Assembly: GCA_947501635.1 (NCBI GenBank)
Contig: CANMWT010000002.1
Coordinates: 411,092 to 475,091 of the forward strand
Direction: 5' to 3'
Length of the DNA stretch: 64,000 nt
Origin: an uncultured Roseobacter sp.
GTDB taxonomy: Bacteria; Pseudomonadota; Alphaproteobacteria; Rhodobacterales; Rhodobacteraceae
This document shows positions 43,709-53,566 of the stretch, in pieces. Below the pieces are notes generated by a model. It was given only the letters and a program-made list of their open reading frames with translations, was not told where the DNA came from and made no database searches. The position numbers and the translations under genes were made by a program. Numbering within the stretch: the first letter of the stretch is position 1; every line of letters starts with the position of its first letter.

Positions 43709-45688
43709 TTAGCCCGCAGCGCGATGTCCGGGCTTGTAGCCGATCCCCTCAGAGGCGGTGAAACGCCCGCCCTTGATCTTTTCGATCTTACCAGTGCGCA
43801 GCAGTTGCCCGAATGACCGCAGCCCGTCTTCGCGGCTGAAGTCCCCGCAATCCGCCTGACGCACACGCGACATAAGTTCCGGTCTCGAGAACTGCTCATG
43901 CCCTTCGACATAAGACAGATAGGCCGCGGCCGCTTCCAGCAGTTCGGGCAGCGACTCTGCCCCGCGTTCTGCGGCATAGGCGGCAAAGCCGTCGCCCTGT
44001 GTCTGCGGCTCCGCATCCTCCGCCGTGGCGGCAACCCGGCGCGGCGCAATCGGGCCGCGGGATGAGGCTTCATCGGTGTCAACACGCTGCTCGGCCACCA
44101 GCTTCAATGGTGCGGCACGCTCGTCCGCAGGACGTTCCGTGCGGTGCTCGCCCGTCATAGGACGTCGGGGTTTTACAACCTCCGCGAGATCGCTGCGGTA
44201 AACCTCGGCCTCTTTTTCGACCTTTTGCGCCTCATCGACCATTGAATGGTCGGCAAAACGCGCCGCGACGGCAGCCCGCAGATGGGCAAACGCGCTCCGG
44301 CGTGTCTTGCCCTCTGGCTCCTGCATCTGCTGGTCGGCCTCAGCCATCAGCCGCGATACGTCTTCGCCGGCCTCTTCGTCAATCTCGGGCAGGCTCTGCC
44401 GCGACACGATTTCCGGGGCGTCGGCCTCCGCCAACTCGCGGTTCAGCGCCTCTTCGTCTTCGTCGCTCAACGTGGCATTCGAGGAAAGATCGGCGTCTTC
44501 ATACTCTTCCAGATCGCCCGATGCGAGTGCTGCTTCCACCTCGTTGCGCGCAACTTTGTGCGCAGGGGCATCCGCCGCGTCATCCTCACCGGCACCCTCA
44601 CCGAACAGATTGTCCTTGCCCTCAGCCTCATCGCTGACCGCTTCTATCCGCTTCAGGATATCGTCCAGATCTTCCGCGTCTTCATCAACGATCGCATCGT
44701 CTGGCGCGGTGGAGGGCTCCAACTGGTCCTCGTCCTGCTCGAAGGCCTCGACGATGTCCTGTGCCGCTTCGGCGACCACGTCGCGGGGGGCGTCGAACGC
44801 ACTCTCTTCGTCCTTGAACGCCGCATCCAGATCGGCAAAGTGGCCCGGCGCGTCAGCGTTCTCGCTGTCTTCCTCGTAGTCGGCAGACAGATCATCCTCT
44901 TCCTGCTTGGATACGACGGCGCGGATCCGCTCCAGCTTGTCAGCAAATGACGCCGTGGGCACCTCTGGCGCGTCGGCTTCCACCTCTTCGATGTCCTCTA
45001 AACTCTCTTCATCCGGCACCGCTGCAAGCGCCGCGTCCTTACCCGCGGCGCTTGGCGATATAGAGCCGGTAAAATCCACAGCGGAGATCGTCTCCTCCGT
45101 GTCATCAGAAGCGACATCAGTCGTCACGCTCTCCGCAAAAAAGGCCGCAACATCATCGCTGGCCCCCGGCGAGACGCCAGCTACCGGAGTGGCGGCAAAC
45201 GGGGCTTCAAACGCGGCGTCCTCGCCGGTTTCATCGGTGTGATCGGGGCTATCGCTGCCTGCTTCAACGCGCTCTTGCGCGGCGTCAGAGCTGGAATAAT
45301 CGGCTGCTTCGACCAGTGTTTCGACACTCTGAACGGGGGCCTGCGGCGCAGGCGGGGTGTCCATCAAGGGTGTCGTGACCGGTGCCGTCGTCTTTGCGAC
45401 CTGCGCAGGTTGCTGCGCCGGCTCTGCCATCTCTTCATGCGCCTTGAGCATGATACGGCCTTCATGTTCGTGGGCTTCCACACGCCGCGATACTTCCCGC
45501 TCGGCAATCCGCGCCAGCATGTCTGCGTCCGGCTGTGGGGGTTCTGCGCCGAAATAGCGATCATCCGCCGCCAGATCACGGAAGTATTCCGCGATTGCTT
45601 TCATGGTGTCGAAGGAGTCGTCAAACCCTTCCAGCGTACATGAAAATGTCCCATAAGAGACCGTGAGAATCTTGTTGTTATTCATCAT
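43709..45688 (-). CDS. Large acidic protein with conserved ends and disordered middle, 659 aa
   Basis: The product has a conserved N-terminus (NNNKILTVSYGTFSCTLEGFDDSFDTMKAIAEYFRDLAADDRYFGAEPPQPDADMLARIAEREVSRRVEA, about 75 residues) and a conserved C-terminus from about residue 560 (GFAAYAAERGAESLPELLEAAAAYLSYVEGHEQFSRPELMSRVRQ...GKIEKIKGGRFTASEGIGYKPG). The middle is very rich in Glu, Asp and Ala and probably disordered. Related proteins in roseobacters are sometimes labelled chemotaxis protein CheA, but no kinase or Hpt motif is present, so I reject that label. No signal peptide is seen. The function is unknown. Confidence 0.85.
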   Translation of the reverse strand: MMNNNKILTVSYGTFSCTLEGFDDSFDTMKAIAEYFRDLAADDRYFGAEPPQPDADMLARIAEREVSRRVEAHEHEGRIMLKAHEEMAEPAQQPAQVAKTTAPVTTPLMDTPPAPQAPVQSVETLVEAADYSSSDAAQERVEAGSDSPDHTDETGEDAAFEAPFAATPVAGVSPGASDDVAAFFAESVTTDVASDDTEETISAVDFTGSISPSAAGKDAALAAVPDEESLEDIEEVEADAPEVPTASFADKLERIRAVVSKQEEDDLSADYEEDSENADAPGHFADLDAAFKDEESAFDAPRDVVAEAAQDIVEAFEQDEDQLEPSTAPDDAIVDEDAEDLDDILKRIEAVSDEAEGKDNLFGEGAGEDDAADAPAHKVARNEVEAALASGDLEEYEDADLSSNATLSDEDEEALNRELAEADAPEIVSRQSLPEIDEEAGEDVSRLMAEADQQMQEPEGKTRRSAFAHLRAAVAARFADHSMVDEAQKVEKEAEVYRSDLAEVVKPRRPMTGEHRTERPADERAAPLKLVAEQRVDTDEASSRGPIAPRRVAATAEDAEPQTQGDGFAAYAAERGAESLPELLEAAAAYLSYVEGHEQFSRPELMSRVRQADCGDFSREDGLRSFGQLLRTGKIEKIKGGRFTASEGIGYKPGHRAAG

Positions 45689-45826
45689 CGGATGCTCGTC
45701 CTCTGCGTAATTTCAACAAGATGTCTAACATTTTAGCCAAGTCCAAAGGGGCCCGAATCTGTGATTTTAATGGTATCATTTCATGGCGATATTGTGTCTT
45801 GTTTCAATGGTTGGCGTTAGTCTCCT

Positions 45827-46522
45827 GTGAAAAACGCAATTATTGAGACACATGAACCTGTTACCCTTATCGGAGGCGGCACATGCACCGCTGCTGATAT
45901 TGAGACCGCACGCGCCATAGCACCCACTACCGTCGCCGCCGACAGCGGTGCCCATATGGCCTTGAAACAGGGCGTGCCGCTGGCCGCGGTGATCGGAGAT
46001 ATGGATTCTATCTCCAATAGCGCCCGAGCGCAAATTCCCAAGGCCGCTTTCCACGAGATCGCCGAACAGGACAGCACCGATTTCGACAAGGCCCTGCGTA
46101 ACACCCTGTCGCCGCTCGTTGTCGCCGCTGGTTTCAGTGGGGGACACGTCGATCACACTCTGGCGGCTTTCCACACACTGCTGGCACATTGCCACCGTCG
46201 GGTGATCGTGCTGGCAGAGCAGGATATCGTGTTTTTGTGCCCGCCTCACCTGGCTCTGGCGATGGCGCCGGGTACGCGGGTATCCCTGTTCCCGATGGGC
46301 CGGGTCCGGGGCACATCACGCGGGCTCAGGTGGCCGGTCGACGGGATCGGCTTTGCACCGGGCCTGCGCTCGGGGACATCCAATCAGGCCACGGGTGATA
46401 TTGATCTTACAATGGACCGGCCAAACATGCTGTGCATCCTGCCGCGTGCCCTTATCCGGCAGGTTGCGTCTTGTTTCCTTGCGCCAGATCCACCCGCGCT
46501 ATGGCCCGTTCGCGCAGAATAA
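45827..46522 (+). CDS. thiN: Thiamine diphosphokinase
   Basis: This 231-residue protein of the ThiN/TPK family transfers pyrophosphate from ATP to thiamine. Family markers are VAADSGAHMALKQGVPLAAVIGDMDSI (the DSG and GDMDS motifs) and EQDSTDFDKAL, followed by GGHVDHTLAAFH. The C-terminal beta-domain has TSRGLRWPVDGI and SNQATGDIDL. The start is a GTG at 45827, with only a weak ribosome binding site. Its last 71 bases overlap the convergent EamA transporter gene, unusually long for this genome. Confidence 0.9.
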   Translation: MKNAIIETHEPVTLIGGGTCTAADIETARAIAPTTVAADSGAHMALKQGVPLAAVIGDMDSISNSARAQIPKAAFHEIAEQDSTDFDKALRNTLSPLVVAAGFSGGHVDHTLAAFHTLLAHCHRRVIVLAEQDIVFLCPPHLALAMAPGTRVSLFPMGRVRGTSRGLRWPVDGIGFAPGLRSGTSNQATGDIDLTMDRPNMLCILPRALIRQVASCFLAPDPPALWPVRAE

Positions 46523-47381
46523 CGTAAAGACCCGCCACGATCGTGACCGCGATGCCGACTGCGGCAACCGGGTTCGGCAAATCGCCGAAAACGATAAATC
46601 CCAATACGGTCGCAAAGGGAATTTCAAGATACTGCATCGGTGCCAGCGTCGCCGACGGCGCATAGCGCAGCGACCATGTCATCAGCAGATGCGCAACAGT
46701 GCCCAGAACGCCAATGCTCAAAAGCAATGTCCACTCAAAGCCGGACACCTGTATCAACTGCAGTTGCGCAACCTCCGATAGCTGAAACAACAGCAGTACG
46801 GGCAACATGATAACGACCGCCATGACACCGCTGACGGCCTGCAGACCGATAGGGTCCGTCTCTTTGGCAATCTGGCGCGTGACCAGCATGAAGAGCGCAA
46901 AGTTGAAGGCGACCGCCACGGGCAAAAGCGCAGGCCAGCCCACCTCGGCGAAACTGGGCTGCACAATCAGCAGTGTGCCCAGAAACCCGACGCCGCAGGC
47001 AATGATCCGGCGCGCGCCCACTTCTTCTTTAAGCGCGCATTTTCCAAGGATCAGCATCATGAACGGCATCACAAAGGCGATGGCAATCGCATCGGCCAGT
47101 GGCAGATACTTCAACGCCGTGACCATCGTACCAATGCCAAGGATATGCAACACGGTGCGCACAAATGTCAGCGTGGTGATCCGCGGTGTCGTCCGCCACG
47201 CACGCCCCGTCATCCAAACCAGCGGAGTCAACAAGACCGCCTGAACGGCAAATCGGATCAAAACAAGCTGCCCGATGGGCACCGTCTGCCCAAGTATTTT
47301 CGCGACCGCATCGCCAACCGGCGCGATCACACAAAATCCAAGCATCAGCATAATGCCCAAGAGGGGCCGGTCTACGGTCAT
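46452..47381 (-). CDS. EamA/DMT-superfamily transporter
   Basis: This 309-residue inner-membrane protein has ten predicted helices in two EamA repeats (RPLLGIMLMLGFCVIAPVGDAVAKILGQTVPIGQLVLIRFAVQAVLL and FNFALFMLVTRQIAKETDPIGLQAVSGV). DMT exporters of this group move amino acids or small metabolites; the substrate cannot be told. The last 24 codons overlap thiN on the opposite strand and encode a polar tail, ERAIARVDLAQGNKTQPAG, so the overlap affects a non-essential end. A single-gene unit. Confidence 0.9.
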   Translation of the reverse strand: MTVDRPLLGIMLMLGFCVIAPVGDAVAKILGQTVPIGQLVLIRFAVQAVLLTPLVWMTGRAWRTTPRITTLTFVRTVLHILGIGTMVTALKYLPLADAIAIAFVMPFMMLILGKCALKEEVGARRIIACGVGFLGTLLIVQPSFAEVGWPALLPVAVAFNFALFMLVTRQIAKETDPIGLQAVSGVMAVVIMLPVLLLFQLSEVAQLQLIQVSGFEWTLLLSIGVLGTVAHLLMTWSLRYAPSATLAPMQYLEIPFATVLGFIVFGDLPNPVAAVGIAVTIVAGLYVILRERAIARVDLAQGNKTQPAG

Positions 47382-47455
47382 TCCGTGACCCTAGGGTGCC
47401 GTGCGAGTCTTTGCAAGCAAAGGTTGTACTGGCCGCTGGTGGATTTTCGCGCGCG

Positions 47456-48832
47456 CTAGCAGTTTGGAATGTTCACAGCCAGCCCGCCCAGAGAAGTCTC
47501 TTTGTACTTCTCCGACATGTCCAGCCCGGTCTGCCGCATCGTCTCGATACAGGCATCCAAAGGAACAAGATGCGTCCCGTCACCCCTGAGCGCCAGTGAT
47601 GCGGCCGAAACCGCCTTGATGGCGCCCAGCCCATTGCGCTCGATACAAGGAACCTGCACCAGCCCCCTGACCGGATCGCAGGTCATGCCAAGGTGATGCT
47701 CCAGCGCAATCTCAGCAGCGTTTTCAACCTGAGCGGGTGTGCCGCCCAGAACGGCGCACAGCCCTGCAGCCGCCATCGCCGCCGCTGACCCGACCTCGGC
47801 CTGACACCCGGCCTCTGCGCCAGAAATCGACGCGTTGAATTTCACCAGCCCGCCGATGGCCGCCGCCGTCAGCAGGAAATCCTCGACATGGCTTTCCGAG
47901 GCCCCCGGAACATGGTCAAGATAGTAGCGCAACGTGGCCGGCAAGACACCGGCAGCCCCGTTGGTCGGGGCCGTAACAACCTGCCCGCCGGCGGCGTTCT
48001 CCTCGTTCACCGCCATGGCATAGACGCTCATCCAGTCATTGATGGTGTGCGGTGCATTCAGGTTCATACCGCGCTCCGCCATCAGCGCCTCGTAAATACC
48101 CTTTGCCCGTCGCTTGACCTTCAGCCCCCCCGGCAACACGCCGTCGCTGGTCAGACCACGCTCGATACAGTCATTCATGACCTGCCAAAGCCGCGCGGTT
48201 CCTTTTGACAGCTGCGCCGCACCGCCGCGTGCGGCTTCATTGGCGCGCTTCATCTGGGCAATGGATTTTCCCGAAGCCTGCGCCATCTCCAGCATCTGTG
48301 CGGCGGATTTGAAAGGGTAGGGGATGGGCGGACCATCCTCATCGGTGTCTTTTCCTGCGGCGAGCTCGGCTTCGGTCATGACAAAACCGCCGCCAATCGA
48401 ATAAAACACCTCCGACAGGGTTACATCGCCCTGTGCGTCCCTGGCACGCAACACCATGCCGTTGGCATGACCCGGCAGCGCCGTGTCGTAGTCAAAAATC
48501 AAATCTGCCTGAGGATCGAACCGCAAAGGGGGCAAGCCATCGACCTCGATGGTGCTGGTGGCGCGTATCTTGGCAAGCGCGGCATCCGCAAGGGCTGCGT
48601 CATAGGTTTCAGGATGAAACCCCGCCAGCCCGAGAATCGTGGCGCGGTCGGTGGCATGGCCCACACCGGTAAATGCCAAAGACCCGTGCAACGACGCCTG
48701 CACGCCGTGGAAGGCAAAGGGGGAACGGCGCATCATGTCCAGAAACCGCGCCGCAGCCACCATCGGCCCCATGGTGTGCGACGAAGACGGCCCGACGCCG
48801 ACCTTGAACATATCGAAGACAGAAAGAAACAT
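47456..48832 (-). CDS. sdaA: L-serine ammonia-lyase, iron-sulfur type
   Basis: This 458-residue single-chain serine dehydratase of the SdaA type deaminates L-serine to pyruvate. The N-terminal beta domain starts [24 protein letters not shown] with the SSSHT substrate motif. The alpha domain has the 4Fe-4S cysteines, recognisable in [27 protein letters not shown] and [19 protein letters not shown]. The ATG at 48832 is the family start. It is divergent from rpiA, with 231 bases between that hold both promoters. Confidence 0.96.
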   Translation of the reverse strand: MFLSVFDMFKVGVGPSSSHTMGPMVAAARFLDMMRRSPFAFHGVQASLHGSLAFTGVGHATDRATILGLAGFHPETYDAALADAALAKIRATSTIEVDGLPPLRFDPQADLIFDYDTALPGHANGMVLRARDAQGDVTLSEVFYSIGGGFVMTEAELAAGKDTDEDGPPIPYPFKSAAQMLEMAQASGKSIAQMKRANEAARGGAAQLSKGTARLWQVMNDCIERGLTSDGVLPGGLKVKRRAKGIYEALMAERGMNLNAPHTINDWMSVYAMAVNEENAAGGQVVTAPTNGAAGVLPATLRYYLDHVPGASESHVEDFLLTAAAIGGLVKFNASISGAEAGCQAEVGSAAAMAAAGLCAVLGGTPAQVENAAEIALEHHLGMTCDPVRGLVQVPCIERNGLGAIKAVSAASLALRGDGTHLVPLDACIETMRQTGLDMSEKYKETSLGGLAVNIPNC

Positions 48833-49063
48833 GGCCGTGACCCTTTGTACGCATTGCTCCGTTCTAGCCATACACCCAATGCAAGGTGGTGTGAAAAGCG
48901 ACCTCGCCGGGTCAAAAACGCATCAGACGGGCGCATCTGCACGGCCCATGTGCACCTTTTGTGTCCCGGCGGCCCGTCTCTGTTTTGTAATAAATCAGAA
49001 TCGGTCTCGCACCTTTGCGGCATGTTTTCTATAAGGCGTGTGAGCACACTCAAGGAGCGCGAT

Positions 49064-49852
49064 ATGTCCTCAGAACTCTCCCCCATCGACAAAGCCAAAT
49101 TCGTCAGTGCGAAGCACGCCGCTCAATTCGTGGAAAGCGGCATGCGGGTGGGGCTGGGCACAGGCTCAACCGCGGCATGGCTGGTGAAATGCCTCGGTGA
49201 AAAAGTGCGCGACGAAGGTCTGCGGATCAAAGGCGTGCCGACATCCACCCGCACCGCCGAACTTGCGCGCGATGTTGGTATAGACGTCATCTCGCTGGAC
49301 GAGGCAAAGTGGCTGGACCTGACGATTGACGGGGCGGACGAATTCGACGGCGAACTCAACCTCATCAAGGGCGGCGGCGGTGCTCTGCTGCAAGAGAAGA
49401 TCGTGGCCACAGCATCGGATCGCATGGTTGTGATCGCGGATATCGGCAAAGAGGTCGAGACCCTCGGCGCCTTCCCATTGCCCGTAGAGGTGATCCCCTT
49501 TGGCTGGCAGACCACACAGGCCCTTGTCGAGGAGACGCTGGTCTCCATGGATGTGCTGGGCCGCGACAGCACGCTGCGGATGAACGGAGAGGTGCCCTTT
49601 GTAACGGATGAAGGCAATCACATCATCGACCTGCACCTCAAGCGCATCGGCAACGCGCGCCAGTTGGCGCTGGTGCTCAACCAGATGCCCGGCGTCGTCG
49701 AAAACGGTCTGTTCATCGATATCTGTGACACGGTTGTGCTGGGCTTCGGCGACGGCAAGGTCGAAATCCGCGATATCACCGACGGCACCGTTGAAACGGA
49801 ACGGTTCGATTTGCAGGAAAGCGAAAATCTTTTCAGTGACTTGACCAAATGA
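49064..49852 (+). CDS. rpiA: Ribose-5-phosphate isomerase A
   Basis: This 262-residue RpiA interconverts ribose 5-phosphate and ribulose 5-phosphate. Diagnostic segments are VGLGTGSTAAW (phosphate loop), DLTIDGADEFDGELNLIKGGGGALLQEKIVATAS (catalytic Asp and Glu, Lys), and GRDSTLRMNGEVPFVTDEGNHIIDL. AAGGAGCG precedes the ATG at 49064; a much longer upstream open frame overlaps sdaA on the other strand and is not used. It is followed after 117 bases by gor on the same strand. Confidence 0.97.
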   Translation: MSSELSPIDKAKFVSAKHAAQFVESGMRVGLGTGSTAAWLVKCLGEKVRDEGLRIKGVPTSTRTAELARDVGIDVISLDEAKWLDLTIDGADEFDGELNLIKGGGGALLQEKIVATASDRMVVIADIGKEVETLGAFPLPVEVIPFGWQTTQALVEETLVSMDVLGRDSTLRMNGEVPFVTDEGNHIIDLHLKRIGNARQLALVLNQMPGVVENGLFIDICDTVVLGFGDGKVEIRDITDGTVETERFDLQESENLFSDLTK

Positions 49853-49969
49853 TGCGCAGCAAGCCGTAAACACGCTTTGGTGAGCGCACGCCACAGGGGC
49901 TGGTCAAACCGCTCGCGCTGCTTAGATCGGCAGCCCTGCACGGCGTAACATGACAGAAAGGCCCGCACT

Positions 49970-51427
49970 ATGACGACATTTGACTACGATCTCTTCGTTA
50001 TCGGAGGAGGATCTGGCGGGGTGCGCGCGGCCCGCGTCGCCGCGGGCGAGGCAGGTGCAAAAGTGGCACTGGCCGAAGAAGACCGCTACGGCGGCACCTG
50101 TGTGATCCGCGGCTGCGTGCCCAAAAAGCTGATGGTCTTCGCCTCCGAATATGCCGGCATGCCGGATGAGGCGCAGGCCTACGGCTGGGGCATCCAAAAG
50201 GGCAGTTTCGACTGGTCGTCTTTCAAGACAAAACTCAACGCGGAACTGGACCGGCTGGAAAAGGTCTACCGCAACCTGCTGGCGGGCTCTGGGGTTGAAA
50301 CCTTCGACGCGCGCGCCCGCGTCTCCGGCCCGCATGAGGTGACCCTGTCCACGGGCGAGACCAAATCAGCCAAACATATTCTTGTGGCCACGGGCGGCCG
50401 CCCGGTCCGGCCCGACCTGCCCAATGCTCACCTTGGGATCGTATCCGACGACATCTTCCATCTTGATGCACTGCCCAAATCCATCCTGATCGTGGGCGGC
50501 GGATACATCGCATGCGAATTTGCAGGCATCCTCAACGGCTTGGGGGTTCAGGTGACGCAATATTACCGCGGCGCTCAAATCCTGCGCGGTTTTGACGACG
50601 AGGCGCGCGGGCTGGTGGCCGAACAGATGCGAGAACGCGGCGTGGACCTCAAGGTCGGCACCAACATCCTCGAGATGGCCCCCGCCACCGAACACGACCC
50701 CGAGGCCGAAACCGGCGCAATGGGCGGCACGGCGCAGGAACGTGTCGAACTGACCCGCATGCACCAGAACACCACCGCTCAGCGCGGCCCGATCTGGGTC
50801 AAGTCGACCAGCGGCTCGGAAGGCGTGTTCGACATGGTGCTCTTCGCCACCGGCCGTGATCCCAATACAGCGGATATGGGGCTTGAAGATCTGGGTGTCG
50901 GCATCGGGCGCAGGGGCGAGATCGAGGTGGACGACTTCAGCCAGACGAAGGTGCCTTCGATCTATGCTATCGGCGATGTCACCAATCGTGTGAACCTCAC
51001 GCCGGTCGCCATCCGCGAAGGCATGGCCTTTGTCGAGACGGTCTTCAAAGGTAACCCCACCGCCGTGGATCACGACCTGATCCCCTCGGCGATCTTCACC
51101 CAGCCCGAGATGGGCACCGTCGGCCTCAGCGAAGAGGCGGCGCGCGATCAGGAACCGGTCGAAGTCTATTGCACGTCGTTCCGCCCGATGCAGACCGCTT
51201 TTGCCGGAAAGGCCGACCGCGTGCTGATGAAACTCATCGTTTCCAAGGCGACGCGCAAGGTTCTGGGCTGTCATATCGTAGCACCCAATGCAGGCGAAAT
51301 GATCCAGCTGGCGGGTGTGGCGGTAAAGATGGGCGCAACCAAAGAAGACTTTGACCGAACGGTTGCAGTTCACCCCACAATGTCGGAAGAGATCGTAACA
51401 ATGCGTTCTCCGATGCGCACGGCTTGA
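49970..51427 (+). CDS. gor: Glutathione-disulfide reductase
   Basis: This 485-residue class I pyridine nucleotide-disulfide oxidoreductase reduces oxidised glutathione with NADPH. The FAD motif GGGSGGVRAARVAA is at residues 12-25, the redox disulfide GGTCVIRGCVPKKL has C44 and C49, the NADPH motif is SILIVGGGYIACEFAGILNGLG near 175, and the C-terminal partner His-Glu is in VAVHPTMSEEIVTMR. An insertion, EHDPEAETGAMGGTAQERVELTRMHQNTTAQRG (near 243-275), is longer than in E. coli Gor. It is in the same direction as rpiA but probably has its own promoter. Confidence 0.95.
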   Translation: MTTFDYDLFVIGGGSGGVRAARVAAGEAGAKVALAEEDRYGGTCVIRGCVPKKLMVFASEYAGMPDEAQAYGWGIQKGSFDWSSFKTKLNAELDRLEKVYRNLLAGSGVETFDARARVSGPHEVTLSTGETKSAKHILVATGGRPVRPDLPNAHLGIVSDDIFHLDALPKSILIVGGGYIACEFAGILNGLGVQVTQYYRGAQILRGFDDEARGLVAEQMRERGVDLKVGTNILEMAPATEHDPEAETGAMGGTAQERVELTRMHQNTTAQRGPIWVKSTSGSEGVFDMVLFATGRDPNTADMGLEDLGVGIGRRGEIEVDDFSQTKVPSIYAIGDVTNRVNLTPVAIREGMAFVETVFKGNPTAVDHDLIPSAIFTQPEMGTVGLSEEAARDQEPVEVYCTSFRPMQTAFAGKADRVLMKLIVSKATRKVLGCHIVAPNAGEMIQLAGVAVKMGATKEDFDRTVAVHPTMSEEIVTMRSPMRTA

Positions 51428-51500
51428 ATTCCGTGCAGGGGAGCGTACCTATGCACTGGTTTGATCGTGAAGTGACGCGGTTTAGAAGGGAAAGAATTTA

Positions 51501-52670
51501 ATGGCTGGCAACAATGGCGGCCCCTGGGGGGGCGGCGGAAATTCGGGCGGTGACAGGCCGAACGGTGGTTCGGGCGGCGGAAATCGTGGATCGGGGGGCG
51601 GTGGACCGCGCGGTCCGGGCGGCGATGGTCCGCAGATTCCGGAAATTGACGAGCTGGTCAAAAAGGGTCAGGAGCGGCTGCGCGTCCTGATGGGCGGCAA
51701 AGACGGCGGCGGGAATAACCGCGGTGCCGGCGGTGGCGGCGGCGGCGGTGGTCCCGCTTTTACCCGCGGCACTGTTGGGCTCATCGCGCTGGGTGCCGTC
51801 GGCGCCTGGCTGATGGCCAGCTTCTATACAGTAGCACCCGAAGAACAATCGGTTGAACTGTTTCTTGGTGAGTACTCCGCAACCGGAAACTCCGGTCTGA
51901 ACTTTGCGCCTTGGCCACTGGTCACCGCCGAAGTGCTGCCGGTCACACGCGAACAGACCGAAGATATCGGCGCGCGTACCGACAGCGGCTTGATGCTGAC
52001 CACGGATGAAAACATCATCGACATCGACTTTCAGGTGGTCTGGAACATCAACGATCCTGCGAAATACCTGTTCAACCTTGCGGAACCTCAGGAAACCATC
52101 CGCGCCGTGTCGGAATCGGCCATGCGCGAAGTGATCGCGCGTAACGAGCTGGCGCCCATCCTCAACCGCGACCGTCAGGTCATCGCGGATGAGGCAGAGC
52201 AATTGATCCAAGCAACCATGGACCAATACGACAGCGGCATAAACATCGTGCGTCTCAACCTCGACAAGGCCGACCCGCCGCGAGAAGTTATCGACAGCTT
52301 CCGCGAAGTGCAGGCCGCGGAACAGGAGCGCGACAGGCTGGAACGTCAGGCGGACGCCTACGCAAACCGCGTTACCGCCGGGGCGCGTGGTGAGGCGGCC
52401 AGTAAACTGGAACAAGCCGAAGCCTACCGCGCACAGCAGGTGAACGAGGCCGAAGGTGAGGCCAGCCGCTTTACCTCTGTTTTGGAAGAATACTCCAAAG
52501 CTCCCGAAGTGACCCGCAAACGTCTCTATCTTGAGACGATGGAGCGTGTACTTGGGGATGTGGACAAGATCATTCTTGAAAACGAAGTCGGCGGGGGCGG
52601 TGGCGGACAAGGCGTCGTGCCGTATCTGCCGCTCAATGAACTACGCCGCTCCGGTGGAGGAACAAACTGA
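51501..52670 (+). CDS. hflK: HflK, membrane-protease (FtsH) modulator
   Basis: This 389-residue SPFH/prohibitin protein forms the periplasmic HflKC cage around FtsH. The cytoplasmic N-terminus is Gly-rich (AGNNGGPWGGGGNSGGDRPNGGSGGGNRGSGGGG), a single membrane helix follows at about 93-112 (GTVGLIALGAVGAWLMASFYTV), then the SPFH domain (PEEQSVELFLGEYSATGNSGLNFAPWPLV) and a long coiled coil. Length and order fit. The stop overlaps the hflC start (TGATG), giving tight coupling of the two subunits. It heads the hflK-hflC-DUF2065-degP block. Confidence 0.96.
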   Translation: MAGNNGGPWGGGGNSGGDRPNGGSGGGNRGSGGGGPRGPGGDGPQIPEIDELVKKGQERLRVLMGGKDGGGNNRGAGGGGGGGGPAFTRGTVGLIALGAVGAWLMASFYTVAPEEQSVELFLGEYSATGNSGLNFAPWPLVTAEVLPVTREQTEDIGARTDSGLMLTTDENIIDIDFQVVWNINDPAKYLFNLAEPQETIRAVSESAMREVIARNELAPILNRDRQVIADEAEQLIQATMDQYDSGINIVRLNLDKADPPREVIDSFREVQAAEQERDRLERQADAYANRVTAGARGEAASKLEQAEAYRAQQVNEAEGEASRFTSVLEEYSKAPEVTRKRLYLETMERVLGDVDKIILENEVGGGGGGQGVVPYLPLNELRRSGGGTN

Positions 52671-53566
52671 TGAAAGCGACCAAATTTCTTATCCCGCTTG
52701 TGGTGATCGCAGCCGTTGGTGTGCTCAGCTCCCTGTTCATCGTGGACGAACGCGAAAAAGCGCTCGTGCTGCAGTTCGGACAGATCAAATCCGTTAAGGA
52801 AGAACCCGGTCTGGCATTTAAAATACCGTTTATTCAAGAGGTTGTGAAGTACGACGCGCGTATTCTCGCCTTGGATACGGAAGTGACCGAGGTCACGCCG
52901 TCGGATGACAGACGACTGGTTGTAGACGCTTTCGCCCGCTACCGTATCTCTGATGTGGTGCAGTTCCGTCAGGCGGTCGGTGTCGGGGGGCTGCGGGCTG
53001 CCGAAGACCGTCTTGAAGGTATCCTGAACCCGACTATTCGTGCGGTTCTGGGTTCGGACGGTGTGACGTCGAACACCATCCTGTCGGCAGACCGGGCCGA
53101 ATTGATGGAGCGGATCACCAATCAGGCGCGCCAGCGTGCATTGCCGCTGGGTCTGGAAGTGGTGGACGTACGTCTCAAGCAGACAAACCTGCCGGATCAA
53201 AACCTTGACGCGACCTTCGCGCGGATGCGTGCGGAACGCGAGCGTGAGGCCGCCGACGAGATCGCGCGCGGTGAGGAAGCCGCGCAACGGGTCCGCGCTC
53301 TTGCCGACCGGACTGTGATCGAATTGACATCGGACGCTACTCGCGAAGCCGATATCATTCGCGGTCAGGCCGATGCGGAACGCAACGCGATCTTTGCCGA
53401 AGCCTTTGGGCGTGATCCGGAGTTCTTTGAATTCTATCGGTCGTTGACGGCTTACGAACGCGCACTCAAAGGTCAGAACTCCACCATGGTGTTGTCGCCT
53501 GACAGCGAGTTCTTCAACTACCTGCGCAGCGATCAGGGTTCCCGTTCCGTCGAGGGCGAGCGGTGA
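52670..53566 (+). CDS. hflC: HflC, membrane-protease (FtsH) modulator
   Basis: This 298-residue partner of HflK has an N-terminal membrane anchor (MKATKFLIPLVVIAAVGVLSSLFIV), an SPFH domain starting DEREKALVLQFGQIKSVKEEPGLAFKIPFIQEV, and the coiled-coil region MRAEREREAADEIARGEEAAQRVRALADR, ending with EFFEFYRSLTAYERALKGQNSTMVLSPDSEFFNYL. All are typical. It is coupled to hflK by a one-base overlap and to the DUF2065 gene by a four-base GTGA overlap. HflKC restrains FtsH proteolysis of membrane proteins. Confidence 0.97.
   Translation: MKATKFLIPLVVIAAVGVLSSLFIVDEREKALVLQFGQIKSVKEEPGLAFKIPFIQEVVKYDARILALDTEVTEVTPSDDRRLVVDAFARYRISDVVQFRQAVGVGGLRAAEDRLEGILNPTIRAVLGSDGVTSNTILSADRAELMERITNQARQRALPLGLEVVDVRLKQTNLPDQNLDATFARMRAEREREAADEIARGEEAAQRVRALADRTVIELTSDATREADIIRGQADAERNAIFAEAFGRDPEFFEFYRSLTAYERALKGQNSTMVLSPDSEFFNYLRSDQGSRSVEGER

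Noticed and set aside
43709..45688. Annotation of the acidic protein as chemotaxis kinase CheA
   Set aside because: No Hpt, dimerisation, HATPase or CheW-like motif is present; the similarity is likely low-complexity only.
51498..52610. Minus-strand open frame of 370 codons opposite hflK
   Set aside because: Antisense of hflK; long only because of the GC-rich third positions.
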